DNA of 64,000 nucleotides, taken from contig NZ_CP132230.1 of NCBI RefSeq assembly GCF_030732225.1, forward strand, positions 1,082,001 through 1,146,000, given 5' to 3'. The notes beneath the pieces are model-generated. The model had not been told where the DNA came from and searched no databases. It saw only the letters and a program-made list of their open reading frames with translations. How positions within the stretch are numbered: position 1 is the stretch's first letter; every line of letters begins with the position of its first letter. This stretch comes from Streptococcus iniae (GTDB taxonomy: Bacteria; Bacillota; Bacilli; Lactobacillales; Streptococcaceae). The position numbers were made by a program, and so were the translations under genes. Shown piece by piece: positions 42,501 to 51,091 of this stretch.

Positions 42501-43326
42501 AATTTTCTAGCCGTTGAATATGAATCGTCAAATAGACTTGTTCGTCCTTGCTCATTAGAAAATTGTAGGTAGACTCAACGTATGCTTTGATCTTTTCAGC
42601 ACAACTAAAGGCTGATGGATAATTTAACTTCACTTGCTCATAAAGGAAACTGTCATTAGCTCCTTGCACTAAACCATTAACTACTCTCTGAGCAAAATAT
42701 TGGATATGAGTCACAAACCTCGTATAGGTCAGACTATTGTCATCAGAAATAGTCCCATAATGAAAACGTACAATGTCTAAAATACCAGTAACGATTTTTG
42801 ACATTTGTTGATTTTTTTCACTTGCTGTTATGTCTTTTTGAGCATTAATAAAATGTAAGGCAATTGAAGCAACCTCATCATTAGGTAAAGTCAAATCAAG
42901 TTTAGCTTTTATTAATTCCAACGCATCACGACCGACCTGAAATTCTTTTGGGAAAAACTTCCGAATTTCCCATGATAATGGGTTTGAAATGATTAGCCCT
43001 TCTTTGACACGTTCAAAAGTATAGTGTAAATGATCAGCTAAAGCAATATACAAAGCAATATCATAGGTATTATCCAAAACTTCTTGTCCGTGGTCAATAA
43101 TAGCCCAAACCACTTCACTTTCTTGACTGGAAAGATTTTTGTAGACACTTGTCAATTCGATGGCAAGTTCAGAATCGTGTAAGACAAATCTTTTTTCAAT
43201 CAGATCCTCATTTACCAAATTCCCTGGACGGGTTTGAAACCCTAATCCCTTGCCCATTAAAATTTCTTCATGGTTATCATTAATGACCTGAATAACATTG
43301 TTGTTATAAACTTTATCAATTTTCAA
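42499..43326 (-). CDS. licT: BglG/LicT-type transcriptional antiterminator
   Basis: A 275-residue RNA-binding antiterminator. The N-terminal CAT domain (1-55, VIQVINDNHEEILMGKGLGFQ) binds the RAT upstream of bglP. Two PRD domains follow, with phosphorylatable histidines in DHGQEVLD and ALADHLHYT of PRD1 and HFINAQ and HIQYFAQRV of PRD2. Translation starts with TTG at 43324-43326 after AGAGGA. It lies directly upstream of its target, with its own terminator between. Confidence 0.93.
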   Translation of the reverse strand: MKIDKVYNNNVIQVINDNHEEILMGKGLGFQTRPGNLVNEDLIEKRFVLHDSELAIELTSVYKNLSSQESEVVWAIIDHGQEVLDNTYDIALYIALADHLHYTFERVKEGLIISNPLSWEIRKFFPKEFQVGRDALELIKAKLDLTLPNDEVASIALHFINAQKDITASEKNQQMSKIVTGILDIVRFHYGTISDDNSLTYTRFVTHIQYFAQRVVNGLVQGANDSFLYEQVKLNYPSAFSCAEKIKAYVESTYNFLMSKDEQVYLTIHIQRLEN

Positions 43327-43385
43327 TGTAATTGTCCTCTTTTATGTCATGGTTTGCATGATACCCTTTTGACAATCATAACAAA

Positions 43386-43400
43386 AATTTTCTGACAATA
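43386..43400 (+). promoter_or_regulatory. Possible CodY box upstream of licT
   Basis: AATTTTCTGACAATA matches the CodY consensus AATTTTCWGAAAATT at 13 of 15 positions. It lies just upstream of a plausible licT promoter. The evidence is one AT-rich match only. Confidence 0.3.
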
Positions 43401-43405
43401 CAATA

Positions 43406-44953
43406 TTAACTTATTTCAGAAGCCATTAATTCTTGTCTTACACTTCCTAAATCCTGTTCGTTGGCAACCAGAAAAAGCGTAGCTCCTGCAATTAATTTTG
43501 TTTCTCCTGTTACAACTTCTGAATGTTTATGGTTGATTTGGGTGGTTATTAGGACATGTCTTGGCAAGTCTAAATCACAAACACGTTTGCCAGCAATCTT
43601 ATCACTAACTGTTAACTCCATCAAGGTAGGCTGAATTAACTCTTTAGGACTGGTTAATGCCATTTTCTCTAAAATGGCTTCATAAATAGGTTGTCCCCCT
43701 AATAAATCCATAATCATATAAGCCATAAAGGTTACTACTGCTATTGGCATTAAAGGTTTTAAGTCACCAACCATCTCGGTAACCAAAATCATAGCTGTTA
43801 GCGGAGCTTTTGAGACAGCCGAGAAATAACCAGCCATTCCAAGAATGATGAATAAGGGTAAAAACTTATCTGACATGAAGCCAAGTGATGTTAAGCTTAA
43901 ACCAAATAAGTATCCCGATAAAGAGCCTAAAGTCAAAATAGGAAGGAAAATACCTCCTGGCAAGCCACTACCATAGCTCAACATACTCACCATAAAACGC
44001 ACCAATAAAAATAGCAAAACGATGTAAAGGGAAGTCTGGCTAGTTGATAACGATAATATTAAATGGTGGCCACCACCTAGAAGGTTTGGTGAATAATAGC
44101 CAAGAAGAAGAATAAAAGGCAAAACAAGAAGGCTGTGAAAATGAGAGGGTAAGCCTGTCATTTGACCCAAAACCTTAAAAACGGTTTTCAAAGATAAGAG
44201 AACCCATTCATAGATAAAGCCTAAAAATCCAAGGACTATTCCTAAAACAATCAAAAGGCCATACTGCCCTAAAGGTAAGAAAGGGACAGCTTTTGGCATT
44301 TGCAAAATAGGTTTTAAGCCAAAAATATTAAGGGAAATAAAATTGGCAACTAAACTAGCCACAAGTGCTGTAATCCAAACCAGCCGTGAGAAATGATGGT
44401 AAATCTCTTCAACAACAAATAACAAGCCAGCAATAGGGGCATTAAAGGCTGCAGAAAGCCCTGCTGCTGCACCACTTGCAATTAGAACTCGACGTTCTAG
44501 GGCTGATGAGTTAAGACCTTTTGCTATCCCTTTGGCTGACATAGCACCTAATTGAATGGATGGCCCTTCGCGGCCTAGCAAAAATCCCATAGAAATAGAT
44601 AATAATCCAGCTAAGAATTTTTTCCATAGCACTCCCCACCAATTTGGTGATAGTAAACCTTTTAATTCTCCTTCAACATGGGGAATACCAGAGCCTTTGA
44701 TATCTGGTTCTGACTTTATTAAAAGGCCAACAAGTAATAAGGAAGATAGACTTAGTAGAGCAATTCCAATTAAAATCAGTGGATTTGAGTGCGACAAATT
44801 GTAATAGTGGGTAATTGCTTCTGAAAACAGTTCAATCAGAAGCCTAAAAAGACTAACGACAACCCCAGCAACAATACCTACTAGGATTCCTCGCCAGACA
44901 TAAGCAGTAATTGAATTTCGTGAAAAATGATATTCTTTTCGTTGATTTTCCAT
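43406..44953 (-). CDS. ClC-type chloride channel/antiporter with RCK_C domain
   Basis: A 515-residue ClC protein. Selectivity-filter segments are visible: GSGIPHVEG near 92-100, GREGPSIQLG near 125-134 with the gating Glu, and GLPGGIFLPIL near 330-340. The last 75 residues form a TrkA-C/RCK_C regulatory domain (ELTVSDKIAGKRVCDLDLP). The presence of the gating Glu suggests Cl-/H+ exchange or fluoride export, but the CLC-F filter is not seen. It is monocistronic, with an extended -10 near a short inverted repeat. Confidence 0.9.
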   Translation of the reverse strand: MENQRKEYHFSRNSITAYVWRGILVGIVAGVVVSLFRLLIELFSEAITHYYNLSHSNPLILIGIALLSLSSLLLVGLLIKSEPDIKGSGIPHVEGELKGLLSPNWWGVLWKKFLAGLLSISMGFLLGREGPSIQLGAMSAKGIAKGLNSSALERRVLIASGAAAGLSAAFNAPIAGLLFVVEEIYHHFSRLVWITALVASLVANFISLNIFGLKPILQMPKAVPFLPLGQYGLLIVLGIVLGFLGFIYEWVLLSLKTVFKVLGQMTGLPSHFHSLLVLPFILLLGYYSPNLLGGGHHLILSLSTSQTSLYIVLLFLLVRFMVSMLSYGSGLPGGIFLPILTLGSLSGYLFGLSLTSLGFMSDKFLPLFIILGMAGYFSAVSKAPLTAMILVTEMVGDLKPLMPIAVVTFMAYMIMDLLGGQPIYEAILEKMALTSPKELIQPTLMELTVSDKIAGKRVCDLDLPRHVLITTQINHKHSEVVTGETKLIAGATLFLVANEQDLGSVRQELMASEIS

Positions 44954-44988
44954 TTGGTCCTCACTTTCAAAAAAGAAACGCTATACCC

Positions 44989-44997
44989 ATTGTATCA
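44989..44997 (-). promoter_or_regulatory. Extended -10 of the ClC gene
   Basis: TGATACAAT on the minus strand, about 35 bp before the ATG. CTAGAA and TTCTAG, 5 bp apart, cover 45003-45019 just upstream. Confidence 0.45.
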
Positions 44998-45028
44998 AAA
45001 ACTAGAACTGGTTTCTAGAAAAGAATAA

Positions 45029-45164
45029 AAAGGGGCTGGGCAAAAAGTCGAAATCTCATTGATTTTTTCAAATTTCCGAAATAAGAAACCGCATGAAATC
45101 AACGTTTGTAAACGAAAGATTTCATGCGGTTTTGTTTATATTAGGCTTTTTGCCCAGCCCCTTT
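45029..45164. repeat. 136-bp nested cruciform repeat
   Basis: A 19-bp outer arm (AAAGGGGCTGGGCAAAAAG, 45029-45047) is perfectly complementary to 45146-45164. A 15-bp inner arm (AAACCGCATGAAATC, 45086-45100) pairs with 45118-45132, and CGTTT/AAACG closes its tip. It lies 6 bp after the protease stop and also serves as a terminator. It looks like a small non-coding mobile or REP-like unit. Confidence 0.8.
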
Positions 45165-45170
45165 AAAAGT

Positions 45171-48100
45171 TTATTTTTCTATCTTTTTTCGAGATGGTAA
45201 AAGCCATGCGGCTGAAATGCTCAAGAAAGAAAGTAACATATATTTTAGTTGTGAGAATTCACCCGCCATTGGTAACTCTTTTTGGCTATTTCCAGATTTA
45301 CCAGTAGCTAATTGGGATGCTAATGCATTACCTTTAGTGAATTGATTTGAAGGACTAACACTTGTATTTGAAGCCCAATCCTTTTCTTGATGGATAAGTG
45401 CCTTATCGACAATCATTTTTTCTGATTGTGATGCAGTGGTAACTTTTGCTTTTAGCGTCATCAGTTGGTATTTACCATCTTTTTCCAGTCGAAGCATCAT
45501 TTCATTATGTTTAAATTTCAACATTTGAATACTATAACCAGGAGCATAGTTTGCTAAAGCTTGAATGGCGTTTTCAGCTGACTGCATTTGACTCATATCA
45601 AAGTCTTTGAACTGTTCATCTGCCTGCAAGTCGTTTTTAAGCAAATAAGGCGCAAGTTCTTCTTCCGCAGCAAGATGGCTCTCATCAGAATCAAAGGATG
45701 CACCTCTAGCACTTGGATCAATTTTCACTTGGAAAAGATAAGTTTTTGTGTTTTTCAAGTGGTCCCAGACTTCAATTTTAACATATTCTCCATCAACCAC
45801 TGTTTTTTCATAGAACCAGTCTTTTTGATTTTGGTGGAAATAATCATCGTATTCACCAAGTTTTAAGGTGCTATCAATCATGTCATCATTAATAAAAAGT
45901 TTCCAACCATCTAAAGCGTCACGAATAGTGCCTTTTAATTGTAATTGGTCAGTTGGGATTGTTATCACTCCAACAACCTCATCTTCATAGTCTTCAGAAT
46001 CAACCCAGTCATCACCTTTAAATGCAATATTCCTATTTTTAAAACTTAGTCTAGGAGCTTCAGTATCCAGTTTAACGGCATAGCCTTTATTAAAGATTAA
46101 TTCATTATTATAATAGGTTTTAACATTGATAATGTTTGACCCTTGATAAATTGGGATATCAATTTTATAATAGTGCTCTTGTTCAAACAGTTCAGGTTTG
46201 TAAGCAATGCTAGTCTGATAGGTGACATCAGTGAAGTCTTTTTGATGCTGATTATTATAAAGGGCATTGGTATTTGTTACTAAAAGGCGTTGGCCCTCTT
46301 TAAGGTGGATGTAATAAGTACGGTAACGTTGCCCGCTTTCATCATCTTCACTTCCTAAATCACTACTTCTGTTTCCTTCAACATACCCTAATGTGAATTT
46401 ATCATCGTGAATATCAGCTCCATTTTCAAAAGTTTTTGAGTCTTCATTTTTATCATCTAAGGCATCATCATCGTCTTCTTGGTCATCTGCATCTGAAGTC
46501 TCCTCTTTTGAGTCCTCCTTAGCATCACCATCTTGAATAGCATTAACAGCTTCGACTGATGTGTCATCGTCTTCGTCTTCTTCATCCCAATCATCTATGT
46601 CATCATCAGGATCTTCTGAATACAACTCAAAACCATTGTTGTTGGCTAAACGTTTTAAAGATTTTTTTGAGATGTCCTGTGGTCCAAATAAAGACTCTTC
46701 AGAGGAAACTGTAGACTCTTTAGCAAAATCGTAAATAATATAATTATCAGCATAATCAATTGCTCTTAATTCTAAACCGCCTTTGTCAAAAGAAGAAATA
46801 TCAAGGCGATAAAGACCATCCTGATCAGCAACTAGTTTTTTAATTTCTGTACGATTTTTATAAAGGGCAACATCTTTTAGGTGTTTGTCTTTAATATCAA
46901 AAGTATACTCACTTGTCGTTTTATGTGTTAGGATTAAATCGGGTTTGGTGTTATCAACTTTGAAAGGAATATACATCTCTTGCCAAGCTCTCGTCTCATC
47001 CAATCTGGCCTTGACCTTGATAAAATAATCCCCTTCATCTACAAAGTGCTTTTTGTTTGTTATGGAATCGTACACACTGCCATCCCATTCTAAATCAGGG
47101 TCGTATTCACCAAACATCAATCCATAACGGTCAGGGTACTCACGAAAGGCACTTTCCATATATTTCGGATAATAATGCCCTGTTTTAAGGACTTTTACGG
47201 ACTTGTTCTTATTAGTGTCTACAATTTCTACCTTATAATCTTTAGCGTGGCGCATAAACATTAAACGTAGTTTCATCTTGGCGTGGCTTGCAACCCCACC
47301 TTTTGTTTGCATGACATAATGTTTAGGATCAGATTCTAAATAATCATTATCTGCTTTCCACTTGTCGTAATCAACTCCCCAAGGAACAAAGTCAAATTTA
47401 TCCTCACCTAATGGATAGCCTCTAACAATGCCTGTCATTTTGGTTTTACTACCTTCTTGCCAGGAAACGGGATCAACGATTTTTTCATTGTTCCAATCTC
47501 CATAGAAACCAAGATATGGAATGCTCAAGTCTGCTTGTTCTTTGCTTAGTGCTTTAAATTTTATAAACCCTTCAACGAATTCATGAAGCTGTGCCTGCCC
47601 AACATTAAGTTTAACAGGAATAATCATCTCACTGTGAGGCGCAATGCTAATATGGCTTGCCAATTGCAGATTAGCCCCGTCGATGGCGCGTGAATGCACT
47701 GATTTGATGTTTAAGGTTTTATCATAGTGCTTACGGGTATTATCATAGCTAATCTTGCCTAGAACAGTTCCAGGATCAATTTCAAATTGCTGACTTTTAT
47801 CCGACAAATTACGAATAACAATGTTAAAATGTTTTTCTTTATCTGTAAAATCTTTGAGGTTAAGCACACCTTTATTGTCTTCTGCAGAAATAAAAACTTT
47901 CGTTTTTAAAGCTTTTTCAAGATCAATAGCACCTGCTCCTTGACGTCTTGGAGAGTAGGCTAAAATAGGTTTTCCATTTGGAACAGTATAATCCTTAAGG
48001 ACATTGGCTGTATTTTGTAAAAGAAGTTTATTAAGTTGTGCTAATTCAATAGCTTTAAAGGACTTATTCCATGCTTTTTGATAGTCTTTTGTTAATGGTA

Positions 48101-49715
48101 GCAAAAGAGCACTTGCTCCTGCAGCATGAGGAGCAGCCATGGAAGTCCCACTATCATTGAAATAACTATTGTCATTTCCTGTCGAATAGACATTTTCACC
48201 AGGTGCAACTAAATCAGGTTTTAACTCAAGACTAGGTGATGTTCCCCAAGTGCTAAACCCTGAAATACCTGGGTGATCAAAAACTTTTGTAAGAATTGGT
48301 TTTGTTTTAAAATCAAGCTTTTGTGAGGGTTTAGGATGTTTTTTTAAATAGTCTTTGAGTTTTTGACCATCATTCTCAGATAAGCTAATTGCCCAAACAT
48401 TTTTAAAGAGTCCCTCTTTATCAACTAAGAGTGTACTTCTTACCTCAGGAAGACTTTGGTAATTGCCGTAAGTATATGTCCCTGGTGCATTAATTAATAT
48501 GACACCTTTGGCATTTTTTCGGACCAGTTGATCCACCTGAGGGAAAAAATAATCGGCTGTCCTACGAACAAGCACCACTTTACCACTCAAATCTGAAACA
48601 TTAGGCGTTTCATCGTAGTCAATAATGGCATGTTCAAAACTTTTTTCCTCCACATGTTCTTGATCAAAAAGATAATAGTTATTCCAGTTAATATTTTCAT
48701 AAGCTAAATCAAGCCCCCCAATATGAAGATGAGGCAAATACGTATGGGTATCATAATAAGACCCCACCCCAATAACATAGGGATTTGATGAGACTGATAA
48801 GGTCGTTGAGGTATCTGTTTGAGGGAATTTTTCATCAACAAGGCGATCAAAAGAATTGGTCATTGATGACGTTCCATAATTTGCCATTGATGCTGCAATG
48901 ATGACATTTTTCTTTCTGGCATTTCGGATGACTTCTGCCCACAAGTCATCCTTGCGACCAGTTCCTAACTCCCCGATGCTCAAACTAATAACATCAGCAC
49001 CGCGTTTAATGGCATCCTCCATTGCAATGAACTGGTTGCTTTCTTGGTAGCCCTCACTGTTATCCTTGCTCCAAGTTCTATATGCTAAAAGTTGAGCATT
49101 AGGGGCTAATCCCTTGAAGCCCTTTTTAGAATTTCCCACAAGAACACCTGCAATATGCATACCGTGTTCTGTTTGAGGGTCTTTAATGCTATCATCACCA
49201 CTCATAAAGTCAAAAACGTAAGGAATTTTATCACTGATTCCATTGTTGTCTTTGGCTATTTTTAAATGATTTTTGATAACATCATCGTCTAATTTTAAAG
49301 CCTCGTGATCTGGGTCAATTCCAGAGTCAACCGAGGCAATCACAACCCCTCTACCATCAAGTTTTTCTGATGTCTCTACCTTATATTTCCCTTCATGAAT
49401 TGCTTTTGCTTGGTCAATTAGGGATATACTTGGTAAAGTGTCAGTATCTGCTTGCCAAGTTTCAGGGCTAATAGGGCTTGATTCTTTTGGTATTTCTTCA
49501 GATTTTGCTACAGGTGATGCTTTTTCTAGTGTCTCATTTTCCTGATCAAGCTTAGTAACCTCCTTTTCAGGTGATTGCTTAGTTACTTCTGTACCAGCTT
49601 TAACAGGTGATTCACTGTCTGCTAAAACCGTTTGCCCATTTTGTGCTAATGAAGCCAGTAAAACAATTAAAGCTGATTGTAAAATAAGTTTTGGTTTGTG
49701 ATTCCTTTTATCCAA
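45171..49715 (-). CDS. Cell-wall subtilisin-like protease (C5a peptidase/lactocepin family)
   Basis: A 1514-residue exported S8 protease. A signal peptide (about 1-32, cleavage after VLA) precedes a spacer and the catalytic domain: D130 (VDSGIDPDH), H184 (TEHGMHIAG), likely oxyanion N279, and S525 (DSGTSMAAPH). A PA-type insert occupies about 340-480. Fn3/A-domain-like beta repeats follow, then a strongly acidic stretch at about 1045-1130. The C-terminus is LPMAG at 1481-1485, a hydrophobic span and RKKIEK, so a sortase substrate with a non-canonical Ala. The start is TTG after AAAGGAGAA. The family cleaves C5a, chemokines or casein. SUB1154 of S. uberis is the likeliest homologue (recalled). 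Confidence 0.92.
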   Translation of the reverse strand: MDKRNHKPKLILQSALIVLLASLAQNGQTVLADSESPVKAGTEVTKQSPEKEVTKLDQENETLEKASPVAKSEEIPKESSPISPETWQADTDTLPSISLIDQAKAIHEGKYKVETSEKLDGRGVVIASVDSGIDPDHEALKLDDDVIKNHLKIAKDNNGISDKIPYVFDFMSGDDSIKDPQTEHGMHIAGVLVGNSKKGFKGLAPNAQLLAYRTWSKDNSEGYQESNQFIAMEDAIKRGADVISLSIGELGTGRKDDLWAEVIRNARKKNVIIAASMANYGTSSMTNSFDRLVDEKFPQTDTSTTLSVSSNPYVIGVGSYYDTHTYLPHLHIGGLDLAYENINWNNYYLFDQEHVEEKSFEHAIIDYDETPNVSDLSGKVVLVRRTADYFFPQVDQLVRKNAKGVILINAPGTYTYGNYQSLPEVRSTLLVDKEGLFKNVWAISLSENDGQKLKDYLKKHPKPSQKLDFKTKPILTKVFDHPGISGFSTWGTSPSLELKPDLVAPGENVYSTGNDNSYFNDSGTSMAAPHAAGASALLLPLTKDYQKAWNKSFKAIELAQLNKLLLQNTANVLKDYTVPNGKPILAYSPRRQGAGAIDLEKALKTKVFISAEDNKGVLNLKDFTDKEKHFNIVIRNLSDKSQQFEIDPGTVLGKISYDNTRKHYDKTLNIKSVHSRAIDGANLQLASHISIAPHSEMIIPVKLNVGQAQLHEFVEGFIKFKALSKEQADLSIPYLGFYGDWNNEKIVDPVSWQEGSKTKMTGIVRGYPLGEDKFDFVPWGVDYDKWKADNDYLESDPKHYVMQTKGGVASHAKMKLRLMFMRHAKDYKVEIVDTNKNKSVKVLKTGHYYPKYMESAFREYPDRYGLMFGEYDPDLEWDGSVYDSITNKKHFVDEGDYFIKVKARLDETRAWQEMYIPFKVDNTKPDLILTHKTTSEYTFDIKDKHLKDVALYKNRTEIKKLVADQDGLYRLDISSFDKGGLELRAIDYADNYIIYDFAKESTVSSEESLFGPQDISKKSLKRLANNNGFELYSEDPDDDIDDWDEEDEDDDTSVEAVNAIQDGDAKEDSKEETSDADDQEDDDDALDDKNEDSKTFENGADIHDDKFTLGYVEGNRSSDLGSEDDESGQRYRTYYIHLKEGQRLLVTNTNALYNNQHQKDFTDVTYQTSIAYKPELFEQEHYYKIDIPIYQGSNIINVKTYYNNELIFNKGYAVKLDTEAPRLSFKNRNIAFKGDDWVDSEDYEDEVVGVITIPTDQLQLKGTIRDALDGWKLFINDDMIDSTLKLGEYDDYFHQNQKDWFYEKTVVDGEYVKIEVWDHLKNTKTYLFQVKIDPSARGASFDSDESHLAAEEELAPYLLKNDLQADEQFKDFDMSQMQSAENAIQALANYAPGYSIQMLKFKHNEMMLRLEKDGKYQLMTLKAKVTTASQSEKMIVDKALIHQEKDWASNTSVSPSNQFTKGNALASQLATGKSGNSQKELPMAGEFSQLKYMLLSFLSISAAWLLPSRKKIEK

Positions 49716-49773
49716 ATGATTCTCCTTTATATAATAATGATTAAGTTAGCGTGCAAGTCCTTTCTAAATTAGA

Positions 49774-49792
49774 TTTGACTAGACGAGTCAAA
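49774..49792. repeat. Inverted repeat in the protease leader
   Basis: TTTGACT, 5 bp (AGACG), AGTCAAA. It lies just downstream of the 22-bp palindrome at the transcript start. Confidence 0.55.
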
Positions 49793-49811
49793 ATTAAGCA
49801 TGCTTAATTTT
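49790..49811. promoter_or_regulatory. 22-bp perfect palindrome at the protease transcript start
   Basis: AAAATTAAGCA followed by its exact complement TGCTTAATTTT, beginning one base from the -10. A repressor bound here would block initiation; the regulator is unknown. Confidence 0.55.
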
Positions 49812-49812
49812 T

Positions 49813-49840
49813 ATTATACTCATTATTTCTTATTTTTCAA
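49813..49840 (-). promoter_or_regulatory. Protease gene promoter
   Basis: TTGAAA, 16 bp, TATAAT on the minus strand, about 100 bp upstream of the TTG start. Confidence 0.6.
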
Positions 49841-49881
49841 TCGTTTTTTAGGCTTATTTTATATTTTTATTAAGTTAACTT

Positions 49882-49903
49882 AAAAAAGAGCTTTCGCCCT
49901 TTT
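49882..49903 (-). terminator. Terminator of the malate operon
   Basis: The minus strand reads AAAGGGC, loop GAAA (a GNRA tetraloop), GCTCTTTTTT. Confidence 0.75.
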
Positions 49904-49908
49904 TCTTT

Positions 49909-51069
49909 TTATTTGACTGCATCTCTTACAGAAGCTGCTACAATTTCTGCTACCCCTTCTTGAAATGCCCCTGGCATGATATGGGTTGTTGATAATTCTT
50001 CTGGTGCTACTAAACTTGCAATACCTTTTGCTGCTGCAATTTGCATCTCAATGGTGATTGATTTTGCTTGGGCATCCAAGGCACCTCTGAAAATTCCCGG
50101 AAATGCAAGCACATTGTTAATCTGATTTGGGAAATCACTTCTACCTGTTCCGACGATGTAGGCACCTGCTGCAAGGGCTTCATCTGGATAAATTTCTGGT
50201 ACTGGATTTGCCATAGCAAAGATAATTGGTTTTTCAGCCATTTTACCAATCCACTCAGCTTTTAAAGCTCCCGGAGCTGAAACGCCAATAAAGATATCTG
50301 CACCTTCTAGAGCATCCGATAAGCTTCCTGATAGAAAATCACGGTTGGTTACTTTTGAAATCGCTAAGTGATGGTCTTGAAGTTTATCTCCTTCTTTTTC
50401 GTTAATAATACCAAACTTATCAACTACAGTCACATTTTTAGCACCTGCAGCAAGTAACTTCTTAGTGATAGATAAGCCAGCTGAACCACCACCATTAACA
50501 ACTATTTTAACCTGATCAATGTTCTTTTCAATCAATTTTAAACTATTGAAGACAGCTGCTAGAACAACAATTGCTGTACCATGTTGGTCGTCATGGAAAA
50601 CCGGAATATCACACTCCTTAATTAAACGTTCTTCAATTTCAAAGCAACGAGGTGCACTGATGTCTTCTAAGTTGATACCACCAAATGTTGGTGAAATGGC
50701 TTTTACAATTGCAATGATCTCATCAGTATCCTTTGTGTCTAAAACAATAGGAACTGCATCAACACCAGCAAATGCTTTAAATAGTGCAGCTTTTCCTTCC
50801 ATAACAGGCATTGCAGCAACAGGTCCGATATCTCCTAATCCTAATACTGCCGTTCCATCACTAACAACAGCTACTGTATTTTTCTTAGTCGTTAATTCAT
50901 AACCTAATTTTGGGTCATTGGCTATTGCAGATGAAACACTTGCAACTCCTGGTGTATAGGCGATGCTTAAATCCTCCTTATTTGCAATTTCAATTTTAGG
51001 GATTACTTCTAATTTTCCCCCTGCTTTACGTGCCTGTTCAATAGCAAGTTTTCCTAGATCTTTTGTCAT
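49909..51069 (-). CDS. maeE: Malic enzyme (oxaloacetate-decarboxylating malate dehydrogenase)
   Basis: MaeE converts L-malate to pyruvate and CO2 with reduction of NAD(P). The 386-residue protein is the short bacterial type, lacking a phosphotransacetylase domain. It shows YTPGVASVS near 34-42, GDIGPVAAMPVMEGKAALFKAF near 80-100, the metal site FHDDQHGTA near 158-166, and the Rossmann motif VNGGGSAG near 191-198. It is 22 bp downstream of the malate permease gene, matching the maePE operon of streptococci. Confidence 0.94.
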   Translation of the reverse strand: MTKDLGKLAIEQARKAGGKLEVIPKIEIANKEDLSIAYTPGVASVSSAIANDPKLGYELTTKKNTVAVVSDGTAVLGLGDIGPVAAMPVMEGKAALFKAFAGVDAVPIVLDTKDTDEIIAIVKAISPTFGGINLEDISAPRCFEIEERLIKECDIPVFHDDQHGTAIVVLAAVFNSLKLIEKNIDQVKIVVNGGGSAGLSITKKLLAAGAKNVTVVDKFGIINEKEGDKLQDHHLAISKVTNRDFLSGSLSDALEGADIFIGVSAPGALKAEWIGKMAEKPIIFAMANPVPEIYPDEALAAGAYIVGTGRSDFPNQINNVLAFPGIFRGALDAQAKSITIEMQIAAAKGIASLVAPEELSTTHIMPGAFQEGVAEIVAASVRDAVK

Positions 51070-51091
51070 CTCTTTACCTCATTTTCTATTT

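Noticed and set aside
50519..50902. 127-codon open frame antisense to malic enzyme
   Set aside because: It mirrors conserved maeE codons and shows no ribosome binding site or recognisable domain.
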